Source: Hoeflea ulvae
Lineage (GTDB): Bacteria > Pseudomonadota > Alphaproteobacteria > Rhizobiales > Rhizobiaceae
Reading direction: 5' to 3'
NCBI RefSeq assembly: GCF_026619435.1
Contig: NZ_JAOVZQ010000001.1
Location: forward strand, 3,355,501-3,419,500
DNA length: 64,000 nucleotides
Shown: positions 1 to 8,420 of the stretch, piece after piece
Layout of the letters: each line of letters starts with the position of its first letter
Position numbering within the stretch: position 1 is the first letter of the stretch
Translations under genes and position numbers: made by a program
The notes under the pieces: model-generated
Told to the model about the DNA's origin: nothing
The model's database searches: none
Seen by the model: the letters and a program-made list of their open reading frames with translations, nothing else

Positions 1-422
1 ATGTCATGGGCGGCGGTCCGGCCTATCATGGCGGTGACTTCCGGCTGAATTTTCACCACACCCACAACGCCATCCAGCTGATGAACGACAAGGGTGCCCA
101 ACGCTGGACAAGCCTGATGCTCGACTCATTAGAGGCGTCGGCACGGCACATGACCGACGATCCGCGCGTCAGGCCGGCGCTCAACACCTTCCTGACTCAC
201 TTCATGGGCAAATACGCCCAAGAGTTTGGTTTTGAAAACAAAAGCCTGTTCGGCGACACCAACCCGCCGGTCAGGCGCAAGCTTAATTTCATGAATATGA
301 GCTCAGAGGCGATTGAGGCGCTGAGCGAAGAAGAGTTGCGCAAGGCGCTGACAGATCAGGGAGTCGATGTCTCGCTCTATCCGGGCAAGCAGGAGCTGGT
401 GGACAAGGCGCAGATGCTGTGA
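1..422 (+). CDS. Truncated-hemoglobin-like protein, C-terminal part (5' end outside window)
   Basis: The reading frame is open from base 3, so the gene begins left of the window; about 139 residues are visible. The first 75 residues fit the second half of a group II/III truncated globin: a GGP...Y..G stretch, a His-rich segment (FHHTHNAI) where the proximal haem-ligating His would sit, and a Trp 14 residues later (QRW..LM), which is the spacing of truncated globins. Such proteins bind oxygen or NO with haem in the cytoplasm. The last 35 residues (EEELRKAL..QGV...PGKQELV) look like a SAP/LEM-type helix-turn-helix extension, unusual for a globin. Identification rests on short motifs, so it is moderate. 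Confidence 0.5.
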   Translation, partial: VMGGGPAYHGGDFRLNFHHTHNAIQLMNDKGAQRWTSLMLDSLEASARHMTDDPRVRPALNTFLTHFMGKYAQEFGFENKSLFGDTNPPVRRKLNFMNMSSEAIEALSEEELRKALTDQGVDVSLYPGKQELVDKAQML

Positions 423-467
423 GCAACAGCGTTGCCCATCATGCCGAGGCTCGAGCCCTGCTCTGTA

Positions 468-1466
468 TCAAATAACCGGCCTGAGCGTCCCCCGCTCGAT
501 CACCCGGCAGGGAAACAGCCGCGCTTCGGGGTAGCGGTCGGGATTTGCCAGGAGCGAGACGATCAGCTCGATCGAGGAATCGATGATCTGGGCGATCGGC
601 TGGCGGATGGTGGTCAGGTTGATGTTCTCCCAGCCCGCCATTTCCATGTCGTTGAGCCCGATCAGACCGATGTCGCCAGGCACTTTCAGTCCTGAATCGG
701 CAATGGCGCTCAGCGCTCCGATCGAGAGAACATCATCGCCGCAGAAATAGGCCTGCGCCGCCCCCTCATCCAGTCGCGCCAGCATCTCCTTGCGTCCGGC
801 ATTGAAGGAATAGGCCTCGGCATAGCTGTGCCGCATGGCGATCTCGGAATGGCCGGAAAGCTCCTCCACAAATCCCTTGAACCGGTCCTGGGTCGAGGTT
901 GCGGTGATCGGCCCGCCCAGAAACGCCACATCGTGATAGCCGCGTCGCGCCAGCTCGCGCGCCGCCATGCGGCCGCACTCGACATTGTCGATGCCGACCA
1001 CATGCACATCCGGCGAACTGGCGTAACGGCCAAAACTGTGGACCACCGGAACCCCCGCATCACGGAAGGATTTGGCAAAACCCGGCGGCAGGGTCGATGA
1101 CGCCACCACCACCGCATCGACCGAATATTGCCTGAGCATCCGGATCGAATGAACGGGGTCGGTTTCATCGGAAAGATTGACCAGCAGCGGCCGCAAGCCA
1201 CGGTCCTGCAGACCGCGGGTGAACAGGTCGAACACCTCGAGAAAGATCGGATTGTGAAAATTGTTCGACACCAGGCCGATCAGCTTGGTGCGCCCCGTTG
1301 TCAGGCTCGAGGCCAGCGCATTGGGGCTGTAACCCAGCTCGTCAGCGGCCTTTTCCACCTTTTTGCGCATCTTCAGCGACACCGAAGCGCCGTCCGTAAA
1401 CGTCCGCGAGACCGCTGCGCGCGACACGCCTGCCCGTTCGGCGACATCCTTCAGCGTGGGTGGCAT
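468..1466 (-). CDS. LacI-family transcriptional repressor
   Basis: A 332-residue protein with the family's standard length. Residues 4-23 form the LacI helix-turn-helix (LKDVAERAGVSRAAVSR) and residues 48-58 the hinge (PNALASSLTTG), followed by a periplasmic-binding-protein-like effector domain to the C-terminus. It is transcribed divergently from a sugar ABC import operon starting at 1657, and a perfect 18-bp palindrome with the central CG typical of LacI operators lies between them (1551-1568). The natural reading is a sugar-responsive repressor of that operon and perhaps of itself. The effector is unknown; rhizobial FrcR (fructose) is one analogue, but the sequence does not decide it. Confidence 0.9.
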   Translation of the reverse strand: MPPTLKDVAERAGVSRAAVSRTFTDGASVSLKMRKKVEKAADELGYSPNALASSLTTGRTKLIGLVSNNFHNPIFLEVFDLFTRGLQDRGLRPLLVNLSDETDPVHSIRMLRQYSVDAVVVASSTLPPGFAKSFRDAGVPVVHSFGRYASSPDVHVVGIDNVECGRMAARELARRGYHDVAFLGGPITATSTQDRFKGFVEELSGHSEIAMRHSYAEAYSFNAGRKEMLARLDEGAAQAYFCGDDVLSIGALSAIADSGLKVPGDIGLIGLNDMEMAGWENINLTTIRQPIAQIIDSSIELIVSLLANPDRYPEARLFPCRVIERGTLRPVI

Positions 1467-1550
1467 TGCTCTGGGTCTCCCGTTGTCCGGCTCCTGCGGT
1501 TGGCATTACTGCCCAGAAAAACCGCCAAAAGCAAGAAAATCGGAATCAAA

Positions 1551-1568
1551 TTTGCAACCGGTTGCAAA
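1551..1568. promoter_or_regulatory. Perfect palindromic LacI-type operator
   Basis: TTTGCAACCGGTTGCAAA is an 18-bp perfect inverted repeat centred on CG, the classic architecture of LacI/GalR-family operators. It lies 85 bp upstream of the divergent lacI-type gene start and 89 bp upstream of the sugar-binding protein start. Binding by the adjacent repressor is inference. Confidence 0.8.
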
Positions 1569-1656
1569 ATTATTCGATTCGTGGTTTCCTGATCATCGAG
1601 GGACGGCTGGAGGTCGGCTTTTCCGCGCATTCGACACAAACCTCTGGGAGGAGATC

Positions 1657-2607
1657 ATGATGTCACTGACTAAGAAGCTCGCATTGGCAGTTGCAGTATT
1701 TGCAGCGCCCGTTCTGGGAGCAGCCACCGCGTCAGCCGAGGGCGAACGCTACGTTCTCGTCAGCCACGCACCCGACAGCGACAGCTGGTGGAACACCATC
1801 AAGAACGGCATCGCACTTGCCGGCGAGCAGATGGGCGTTGAAGTCGAATACCGCAATCCGCCCACCGGCGATCTGGCCGACATGGCCCGGATCATCGACC
1901 AGGCCGCAGCGTCCGGCCCCAATGGCATCATCACCACGCTCGCCGATTACGACGTGCTCTCCGGTCCGATCAAGGCCGCCGTTGATTCCGGCGTCGACGT
2001 CATCATCATCAATTCCGGCACCCCGGAACAGGCCCGCGATCTGGGCGCGCTGATGTATGTCGGCCAGCCCGAATATGATGCCGGTTACGCCGCCGGTCTG
2101 CGCGCCAAGGGCGACGGTGTGGGCAGCTTCCTCTGCGTCAACCACTACATCTCCTCGCCATCGTCGACCGAACGCTGCCAGGGCTTTGCCGATGGTCTCG
2201 GTGTCGAACTGGGCAACCAGATGATCGACGCCGGACAGGACCCGGCCGAAATCAAGAACCGCGTCATGGCCTATCTCAACTCCAACCCGGACACCGACGC
2301 GGTGCTGACGCTCGGACCGACCAGCGCCGATCCGACATTGCAGGCGCTTGATGAAAACGGCATGGCCGGCGACATCTATTTCGGCACTTTCGATCTCGGC
2401 GCCAACATCGTCGAAGGCATCAAGGCCGGCACCATCAACTGGGGCATCGACCAGCAGCCGTTCCTGCAGGCCTATCTGCCGGTGATCGTGATGACCAACT
2501 ACCACCGTTACGGCGTTCTGCCAGGCAACAACATCAACTCGGGCCCCGGCTTCGTCACCGCCGACGCTCTCGAAATGGTTGAAAAATACGCCGGCGAATA
2601 CCGCTAG
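1657..2607 (+). CDS. Sugar ABC transporter, periplasmic substrate-binding protein
   Basis: The frame is open further upstream, but the start at 1657 (or 1660) is chosen because GGGAGGAG lies just before it and a clean Sec signal peptide follows (KKLALAVAVFAAPVLG...ATASAEG). The mature ~290 residues have the type 1 periplasmic-binding fold of the ribose/fructose/inositol class: DSDSWWNTIKNGI near the N-terminus, repeated DxxI..P substrate-contact loops, and a C-terminal segment containing WGIDQQPFLQ. It is first in an operon with a permease (2691) and ATPase (3814). A GC-rich hairpin at 2621-2648 separates it from the permease gene. The sugar is not identifiable from sequence alone. Confidence 0.88.
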   Translation: MMSLTKKLALAVAVFAAPVLGAATASAEGERYVLVSHAPDSDSWWNTIKNGIALAGEQMGVEVEYRNPPTGDLADMARIIDQAAASGPNGIITTLADYDVLSGPIKAAVDSGVDVIIINSGTPEQARDLGALMYVGQPEYDAGYAAGLRAKGDGVGSFLCVNHYISSPSSTERCQGFADGLGVELGNQMIDAGQDPAEIKNRVMAYLNSNPDTDAVLTLGPTSADPTLQALDENGMAGDIYFGTFDLGANIVEGIKAGTINWGIDQQPFLQAYLPVIVMTNYHRYGVLPGNNINSGPGFVTADALEMVEKYAGEYR

Positions 2608-2620
2608 AGGGTTCCTCCCT

Positions 2621-2660
2621 GGCAGTGGCGCCTCCGCGCGCCGCTGCCGCCTTTGCATTT
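2621..2660 (+). terminator. Intra-operon hairpin after sugar-binding protein gene
   Basis: An 11-bp stem (2621-2631 with 2638-2648, one G-U pair) and six-base loop start 14 bases after the binding-protein stop; a weak T-rich tract (CTTTGCATTT) follows. It probably stabilises the upstream mRNA or terminates partially, so that binding protein exceeds permease. Confidence 0.55.
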
Positions 2661-2690
2661 CCCCCACCCGACTCAATTTTGTGAGGTCTC

Positions 2691-3812
2691 ATGTCCGATA
2701 CGGCTGCAGCACCCGCAAGTGACGAACGCATCAAGCAAACATCGGCCCTGCGCAAGGCGTTGATCCGCCCCGAGCTCGGCGGCATTTGCGGTACGGTGAT
2801 CGTGTTCGTGCTCTTTGCGATTTTCGCCGGCGACAGCGGAATGTTCAATTCCCAAGGCATTCTCAACTGGTCCGTCGTCTCCGCCCAATTCATGATCATC
2901 GCGGTGGGCGCCTGCCTGCTGATGATCGCAGGAGAATTCGATCTCTCGGTCGGCTCGATGATCGGCTTTGCCGGGATGATGATCGCGATCTTCACCATCA
3001 CCCTGGGCTGGCCGGTCTGGCAGGCCATCATCGTCACCTTCGCGCTGTGCCTGGCCATCGGCGCGCTCAACGGCATCATCGTGGTGCGCACCGGACTGCC
3101 GAGCTTCATCGTGACGCTGGCCTTCCTGTTCATCCTGCGCGGCTTCACCATCTATCTGCCGCAGCTGATCGAGCGAAAAACCATCATCGGCGGCATCGAC
3201 AAGGCAGCCGAGGGCGACTGGCTCGCGGCACTGTTCGGCGGCAAGGTTCTCTCCGGCCTGTTCACCTGGCTCGGTGACGCCGGCATCATCGCCGTGTTCG
3301 AGCGCGGCAACCGCGCCGGCCAACCCGTGGTCGACGGCATTCCGATGCTGATCATCTGGGCGCTGGTGCTGGTGGCCTTCGGTCACTTCGTCCTGACCCG
3401 CACCAAATTCGGCAACTGGATCTTCGCAGCCGGCGGCGACGCCCAGGCCGCCCGCTATGTCGGGGTGCCGGTCAACCGGGTCAAGATCCTGATGTTCATG
3501 TTCACCGCCTTCTGCGCCTGTGTCTTTGCCACCTGCCAGGTGATGGAGTTCGGCTCCGCCGGCGCTGACCGCGGTCTGCTGAAGGAATTCGAGGCCATCA
3601 TCGCAGTGGTCATCGGCGGCGCGCTGCTGACCGGCGGCTACGGCTCGGTCATCGGCGCCGCCCTTGGCGCCCTGATCTTCGGCGTGGTCCAGCAGGGTCT
3701 GTTCTTCGCCAATGTCGAAAGCTCGCTGTTCCGGGTGTTCCTCGGTGTCATCCTGCTGTTTGCCGTGGTGCTCAACACCTATATCCGGCGCATGATCACG
3801 GGGGAGAGATGA
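2691..3812 (+). CDS. Sugar ABC transporter permease (RbsC/FrcC type)
   Basis: A 373-residue very hydrophobic protein of the BPD_transp_2 family with about ten predicted membrane segments. Typical landmarks are the [16 protein letters not shown] segment near residue 75-95, the [17 protein letters not shown] segment and the C-terminal [21 protein letters not shown] segment that contacts the ATPase. A loop of ~45 residues after residue 155 is longer than in RbsC, as in fructose-type permeases. It is the second gene of the LacI-linked operon, and its stop is one base before the ATPase start, implying translational coupling. It would form the inner-membrane channel as a dimer. Confidence 0.88.
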   Translation: MSDTAAAPASDERIKQTSALRKALIRPELGGICGTVIVFVLFAIFAGDSGMFNSQGILNWSVVSAQFMIIAVGACLLMIAGEFDLSVGSMIGFAGMMIAIFTITLGWPVWQAIIVTFALCLAIGALNGIIVVRTGLPSFIVTLAFLFILRGFTIYLPQLIERKTIIGGIDKAAEGDWLAALFGGKVLSGLFTWLGDAGIIAVFERGNRAGQPVVDGIPMLIIWALVLVAFGHFVLTRTKFGNWIFAAGGDAQAARYVGVPVNRVKILMFMFTAFCACVFATCQVMEFGSAGADRGLLKEFEAIIAVVIGGALLTGGYGSVIGAALGALIFGVVQQGLFFANVESSLFRVFLGVILLFAVVLNTYIRRMITGER

Positions 3813-3813
3813 T

Positions 3814-4602
3814 ATGAATCCCGAACACGCTCCCCTCATTGAAATGAAGAACATCGAGAAGCATTTCGGCTCGGTCATTGCGCTTGCCGGCGTGTCGCTG
3901 GAAATCTATCCCGGCGAATGCCATTGCCTGCTCGGCGACAATGGCGCCGGAAAGTCGACCTTCATCAAGACCATGTCCGGCGTCCACAAGCCGACCAAGG
4001 GCGAGATCATGTTTGAAGGCAAGCCGATGCATTTCGAGGATCCGCGCGATGCGATCTCGGCCGGCATCGCCACCGTCTACCAGGACCTGGCGATGATCCC
4101 GCTGATGTCGGTGAGCCGCAATTTCTTCATGGGCAACGAGCCCGAGAAGAGGTTCGGCCCGTTCAAGCTGTTTGACCATGACCACGCCAACCGCGTGACC
4201 ATGGAAGAAATGACGAAGATGGGCATTTCACTGCGCGGCCCGGACCAGGCTGTCGGCACCCTCTCGGGCGGTGAACGCCAGACCGTGGCGATTGCCCGGG
4301 CGGTGCATTTCGGCGCCAAGGTGCTGATCCTCGACGAACCGACCTCGGCGCTCGGCGTGCGCCAGACCGCAAATGTGCTGGCAACCATCGACAAGGTGCG
4401 CAAGGACGGCATCGCCGTGGTGTTCATCACCCACAATGTCCGCCATGCCATGGCGGTCGGCGACCGCTTCACCGTGCTCAACCGCGGCAAGACGCTGGGC
4501 ACCGCCCAGCGCGGCCAGATCACCCCGGACGAGCTGCAGGACCTGATGGCCGGCGGCCAGGAAATGGTGGCGCTGGAAGGCTCTCTCGGCGGCACCGTCT
4601 GA
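3814..4602 (+). CDS. Sugar ABC transporter ATP-binding protein (FrcA type, single domain)
   Basis: A 262-residue protein with one ABC domain: Walker [10 protein letters not shown] near residue 45, Q-loop VYQDLAM, signature [14 protein letters not shown] near residue 150, Walker [13 protein letters not shown] and the switch His in [10 protein letters not shown]. Ribose-type importers usually have a ~500-residue ATPase with two fused ABC domains; this half-length form is like FrcA of rhizobia and must act as a homodimer. It is the last gene of the operon, and a strong terminator follows at 4630. Confidence 0.88.
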   Translation: MNPEHAPLIEMKNIEKHFGSVIALAGVSLEIYPGECHCLLGDNGAGKSTFIKTMSGVHKPTKGEIMFEGKPMHFEDPRDAISAGIATVYQDLAMIPLMSVSRNFFMGNEPEKRFGPFKLFDHDHANRVTMEEMTKMGISLRGPDQAVGTLSGGERQTVAIARAVHFGAKVLILDEPTSALGVRQTANVLATIDKVRKDGIAVVFITHNVRHAMAVGDRFTVLNRGKTLGTAQRGQITPDELQDLMAGGQEMVALEGSLGGTV

Positions 4603-4629
4603 CGCAAGCGCCTGCATTCAAACGATATC

Positions 4630-4664
4630 ATGGCGCGGCCTCCGGTCGCGCCATTTGCTTTTTC
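4630..4664 (+). terminator. Rho-independent terminator of sugar ABC operon
   Basis: An 8-bp perfect stem (4630-4637 ATGGCGCG with 4647-4654) and nine-base loop, followed by TTGCTTTTT, 28 bases after the ATPase stop. The rest of the 300-bp gap to 4902 holds no ORF I can support; it should contain the phnD promoter, but I could not assign one convincingly. Confidence 0.75.
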
Positions 4665-4902
4665 GGGCGCTGGCGCAGCTTCGATGTTCGGATGGGGTGC
4701 GTTTCAGGTTCCTTATTTTCGAATTATCTTCGCAATCAGCACATCCCGCAGGCGGCACCGGATCCGCCCCCTCACCTTTTCCACACGCAAAGCCTTGGAA
4801 TTCGGGGCTGGCTGAAAAGAACTCTGCACATAAGGCTTGCCATTTGGCGGCTGACCCAGAATAGTCACGGCGAAAACGAAAAAGCCAAACGGGAGGAAAA
4901 CC

Positions 4903-5880
4903 ATGACTTTGAAATCGTTTCTGCTGAGCACCATCGCCGGTGTCGCCCTGACCATCGCCGCACCGCTGGCTGCATCCGCCGCCGATTGCGAACGCGGCAC
5001 ACTGGACGAGCGCTATTGCGATGTCGACGGCGACCTGATTGCCGACACGCCGACCGATGAAGCCGAGCTGCTTGATCCCGATACGCTGATCTTCGCCTAT
5101 ACCCCGGTTGAGGATCCTGCAGTCTACAAGGAAGCATGGTCGGATTTCCTGACCCACCTCGACAGCGTCACCGGCAAGAAGTCGGTCTTCTTCCCGGTCC
5201 AGTCCAATGCGGCCCAGATCGAAGCCATGCGCTCGGGTCGCCTGCATATTGCAGGCTTCAACACCGGCTCGAACCCGCTGGCCGTCAACTGCGCCGGCTT
5301 CCGCCCCTTCACCATCATGGCGTCGCTTGATGGCGGCTTCGGCTACGAGATGGAAATCATCACCTATCCGGGCTCCGGCATCGAAAAGGTCGAGGACATC
5401 AAGGGCAAGACCCTTGCCTTTACCGCCGAAACATCGAATTCCGGCTTCAAGGCTCCGTCCGCTCTGCTGAAGGCCGAATATGGCATGGAGTCGGGAACCG
5501 ATTTCGAGCCTGCCTTCTCCGGCAAGCACGACAACTCGATCCTCGGCGTCGCCAACAAGGATTATCCGGCAGCCGCCATCGCCAACTCGGTGATGAGCCG
5601 CATGATTGAACGCGACGTGATCAAGGCCGACCAGGTCAAGTCGATCTACAAGTCGCAGACCTTCCCGACCACCGGCTTCGGCGTTGTCTACAACCTCAAG
5701 CCCGAGCTTCAGGAAAAGATCAAGGAAGCCTTCTTCACCTTCCCCTGGGAAGGCTCGTCGCTGAAGAAGGAATTTGAAAAGTCCAATGAAGGCCAGTTCC
5801 TGGAAATGAACTACAAGGACTTCTGGGACGTGGTCCGCAAGATCGACACGGCCAACGGTGTGGAATACACCTGCGGTTAA
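4903..5880 (+). CDS. phnD: PhnD-type phosphonate/organophosphate ABC substrate-binding protein
   Basis: A 325-residue exported protein; the signal peptide ends near ASAADC (residues 24-28) and GGGAGGAAAACC precedes the ATG. The mature part matches the PhnD/SsuA/THI5-like fold: TLIFAYTPVEDPAVY at the domain 1 start, QSNAAQIEAMRSGRLHIAGF (the anion-site helix), a GYEMEIITYPGSGI strand and KGKTLAFTAETSNSGFKAP, where the Ser/Thr cluster would hold the phosphate or phosphonate group. It heads an operon with phnC, two phnE genes and a HAD phosphatase. No C-P lyase or phosphonatase gene is present here, so the ligand could be a phosphonate, phosphite or phosphate ester. Confidence 0.87.
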   Translation: MTLKSFLLSTIAGVALTIAAPLAASAADCERGTLDERYCDVDGDLIADTPTDEAELLDPDTLIFAYTPVEDPAVYKEAWSDFLTHLDSVTGKKSVFFPVQSNAAQIEAMRSGRLHIAGFNTGSNPLAVNCAGFRPFTIMASLDGGFGYEMEIITYPGSGIEKVEDIKGKTLAFTAETSNSGFKAPSALLKAEYGMESGTDFEPAFSGKHDNSILGVANKDYPAAAIANSVMSRMIERDVIKADQVKSIYKSQTFPTTGFGVVYNLKPELQEKIKEAFFTFPWEGSSLKKEFEKSNEGQFLEMNYKDFWDVVRKIDTANGVEYTCG

Positions 5881-5888
5881 TCTGACCA

Positions 5889-5928
5889 GGCTCTGCCGTG
5901 TCCCCCGGGATGCGGCGGAGCCTTTTTT
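5889..5928 (+). terminator. Terminator-like hairpin between phnD and phnC
   Basis: A 10-bp stem (5889-5898 with 5913-5922, one G-U pair), 14-base loop and a run of six T form a textbook intrinsic terminator. It begins 8 bases after the phnD stop, yet phnC, phnE and phnE2 continue on the same strand, suggesting partial read-through and higher phnD than membrane-component expression. Confidence 0.75.
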
Positions 5929-5983
5929 CATGCGATTGCGCAGCATCTGACCGCCGCGCTTCCCCTGCCGATCACGGAACCCC

Positions 5984-6790
5984 ATGCTGCAACTCAACAA
6001 ACTGACCAAGACCTATCGCACAGGCGACAAGGCGCTTCAGGACGTCACCCTGACCATTCCCAAGGGCCAGGTTCTGGCCCTGATCGGACCGTCCGGCGCA
6101 GGAAAATCGACATTGATCCGCTGCATCAACCGGCTGGTCGAGCCGACATCGGGATCCGTGATCCTCGACGGCACCGACGTGACGGCGCTGAGCTCGGGCG
6201 GCCTGCGCAAGATGCGCCGCCAGATGGGCATGATTTTTCAGGAATATGCGCTGGTCGAGCGGCTCACCGTGATGGAGAACGTGCTCTCCGGACGGCTTGG
6301 CTATGTCGGCTTCTGGCGCTCGTTCCTGCGCAAATACCCGCAATCGGATGTCGATGAGGCGTTTCGGCTGCTTGACCGCGTCGGATTGCTGGCCATGGCC
6401 GACAAGCGCGCCGATGAGCTCTCCGGCGGCCAGCGCCAGCGTGTCGGCATTGCCCGCGCGCTGATCCAGAACCCGCGGTTGCTGCTGGTCGACGAGCCCA
6501 CCGCCTCGCTCGATCCGAAGACCTCGCGCCAGATCATGCGCCTGATCTGCGAATTGTGTGCCGAACGCGATCTCGCCGCCGTCATCAACATCCACGACGT
6601 GGCGCTGGCGCAGATGTTTGTCGAGCGCATTGTCGGCCTGAAGGCCGGCGAACTGGCCTTTGACGGCAAGCCGACTGAAATGAGCGACGAGGTTCTGACC
6701 ACGATCTATGGCGAAGAAGACTGGCATGCCACCATCCGCGACGTCGATGACGAGGAAGAAGACACCGTCGCGGTGGAGCCTGTTCTATGA
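5984..6790 (+). CDS. phnC: PhnC-type phosphonate ABC transporter ATP-binding protein
   Basis: A 268-residue ABC ATPase: Walker [10 protein letters not shown] near residue 37, Q-loop [12 protein letters not shown], signature [15 protein letters not shown] near residue 147, Walker [13 protein letters not shown] and the switch His in VINIHDV. The PhnC-specific segment [13 protein letters not shown] lies between the Q-loop and signature. The C-terminal acidic tail ([12 protein letters not shown]) is not needed for the fold. Its stop overlaps the start of the first phnE by four bases (ATGA). It powers import across the inner membrane with the two PhnE permeases. Confidence 0.9.
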   Translation: MLQLNKLTKTYRTGDKALQDVTLTIPKGQVLALIGPSGAGKSTLIRCINRLVEPTSGSVILDGTDVTALSSGGLRKMRRQMGMIFQEYALVERLTVMENVLSGRLGYVGFWRSFLRKYPQSDVDEAFRLLDRVGLLAMADKRADELSGGQRQRVGIARALIQNPRLLLVDEPTASLDPKTSRQIMRLICELCAERDLAAVINIHDVALAQMFVERIVGLKAGELAFDGKPTEMSDEVLTTIYGEEDWHATIRDVDDEEEDTVAVEPVL

Positions 6791-7602
6791 CCACGGCCAC
6801 GCTTGACGACCGGCTTGGCCAGAGCTGGCAAAAGCCGCATCTGATCACCAATCCGCTTCTGCGCTGGGGCCTGTTCATTGGCGCTCTCGTCTATGTCGTG
6901 CTGGCCGTCAGTTCGATCGACGTCAACTGGTCGCGCGTCGCCGAGGGCCTGAGCCGCGGCTGGGCCTTCGTGACAGCCTTCTTCAATCCCGATTTCGTCT
7001 CCCGCGGTGGCGACATCTGGGACGGCATCATCGAAAGCATCATCATCACCATCACCTCGACGGTGGTGGGCATCGCGATTTCGATTCCGATCGGCCTGGG
7101 TGCTGCGCGCAACATCGCGCCGCTGCCGATCTATCTGGTCTGCCGGGGCATCGTCGCGCTGTCACGCGCGCTCAACGAGATCATTGTCGCCATCCTGCTG
7201 GTCGCCATCTTCGGCTTCGGCCCGCTGGCCGGATTCCTGACGCTGTCATTTGCCACCATCGGCTTCATGTCGAAACTGCTGGCCGAGGACATCGAGGAAA
7301 TGAGCAAGGTGCAGGCGGAAGCCATCCGCGCCACCGGCTCATCCTGGCTGCAATGGATCAATTACGGCGTCCAGCCGCAGGTGATGCCGCGGCTGATCGG
7401 ACTGTCGATGTATCGTCTCGACATCAATTTCCGTGAATCCGCCGTGCTCGGCCTGGTCGGCGCCGGCGGCATCGGCGCCACGCTCAACACCGCTTTCGAC
7501 CGCTATGAATTCGACACGGCGGCTGCAATCCTGCTCATCATCATCGTCACCGTCATGGCGCTGGAATATCTCTCCGGCATCATCCGGGCAAAGGTGCAAT
7601 AA
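6787..7602 (+). CDS. phnE: PhnE-type phosphonate ABC transporter permease (first copy)
   Basis: A 271-residue BPD_transp_1-type permease with about six membrane segments. The coupling EAA-like loop reads [26 protein letters not shown] near residues 178-203, followed by the conserved [14 protein letters not shown] segment typical of PhnE. Starts within the last codons of phnC (ATGA overlap) and ends at the start of the second permease (TAATG), so translation of all three is coupled. The two phnE copies probably form a heterodimeric channel. Confidence 0.88.
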   Translation: MTTATLDDRLGQSWQKPHLITNPLLRWGLFIGALVYVVLAVSSIDVNWSRVAEGLSRGWAFVTAFFNPDFVSRGGDIWDGIIESIIITITSTVVGIAISIPIGLGAARNIAPLPIYLVCRGIVALSRALNEIIVAILLVAIFGFGPLAGFLTLSFATIGFMSKLLAEDIEEMSKVQAEAIRATGSSWLQWINYGVQPQVMPRLIGLSMYRLDINFRESAVLGLVGAGGIGATLNTAFDRYEFDTAAAILLIIIVTVMALEYLSGIIRAKVQ

Positions 7603-8420
7603 TGCCGGTATCAACTGACGTTAATGGCGCCAAGGTCTGGCAGTTGCACAATCGCAACCAGACCATCACCCGCTGGGCCGGCTATCTCGCCGCCGTCGCC
7701 ATCTTCATGTGGTGCTGGCAGCGCATCTCGGAGGCCACCACCTGGTTCTTCGTCTGGGATGCGCCACGCATTGCCGCCGACATCGGCAGCCGCGCCTGGC
7801 CGCCGCGCTGGTCCTATATGGACAATCTGTGGGGGCCGCTGTGGGACACGCTCAACATGGCCACGCTCGGAACCATCCTGGCGCTGTTCATGGCGGTGCC
7901 GGTGGCCTTTCTGGCCGCGCGCAACACCACGCCATCGGCCGTGTTCATCCGCCCCATCGCGCTGTTCATCATCGTCGCCACCCGTTCGATCAACTCGCTG
8001 ATCTGGGCGCTTCTGCTGGTGGCGGTCATCGGACCGGGTGTCTTTGCCGGGCTGCTGGCGATTGCCTTCCGCTCCATCGGCTTCTGCGCCAAGCTGCTCT
8101 ACGAGGCGATCGAGGAGATTGACGAGAAGCAGGTCGAGGCGATCACCGCCACCGGCGCCAGCCGCTGGCAGGTCATGGCCTATGGCATCGTGCCCCAGGT
8201 GATGCCTGCCTTTGCCGGCATCAGCGTCTTCCGCTGGGACATCAATATCCGAGAATCCACGGTTCTGGGCCTCGTCGGCGCCGGCGGCATCGGGCTGCAA
8301 TTGCAGTCATCGCTCAACACGCTGGCCTGGCCGCAGGTGACGCTGATCCTGATCGTCATCCTGGCAGCCGTGATCGTCGGCGAATGGGTCTCGGCCAAGG
8401 TGCGCGGAGCCATCATGTGA
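7602..8420 (+). CDS. phnE: PhnE-type phosphonate ABC transporter permease (second copy)
   Basis: A 272-residue permease paralogous to its upstream neighbour: the coupling loop EAITATGASRWQVMAYGIVPQVMPAF and the following [16 protein letters not shown] segment correspond nearly residue for residue. An extra periplasmic loop after the first membrane helix (WPPRWSYMDNLWGPLWD) is typical of second-copy PhnE proteins. It overlaps the preceding gene by one base and the HAD phosphatase by four, so the phosphatase belongs to the same transcript. Confidence 0.88.
   Translation: MPVSTDVNGAKVWQLHNRNQTITRWAGYLAAVAIFMWCWQRISEATTWFFVWDAPRIAADIGSRAWPPRWSYMDNLWGPLWDTLNMATLGTILALFMAVPVAFLAARNTTPSAVFIRPIALFIIVATRSINSLIWALLLVAVIGPGVFAGLLAIAFRSIGFCAKLLYEAIEEIDEKQVEAITATGASRWQVMAYGIVPQVMPAFAGISVFRWDINIRESTVLGLVGAGGIGLQLQSSLNTLAWPQVTLILIVILAAVIVGEWVSAKVRGAIM

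Noticed and set aside
1363..1656. N-terminal extension of the sugar-binding protein
   Set aside because: The frame is open, but it runs through the lacI start and the operator; the ribosome site and signal peptide at 1657 decide the start.
4665..4902. Pho box upstream of phnD
   Set aside because: No pair of CTGTCAT-like repeats with 11-bp period is visible, so phosphate control is not claimed.
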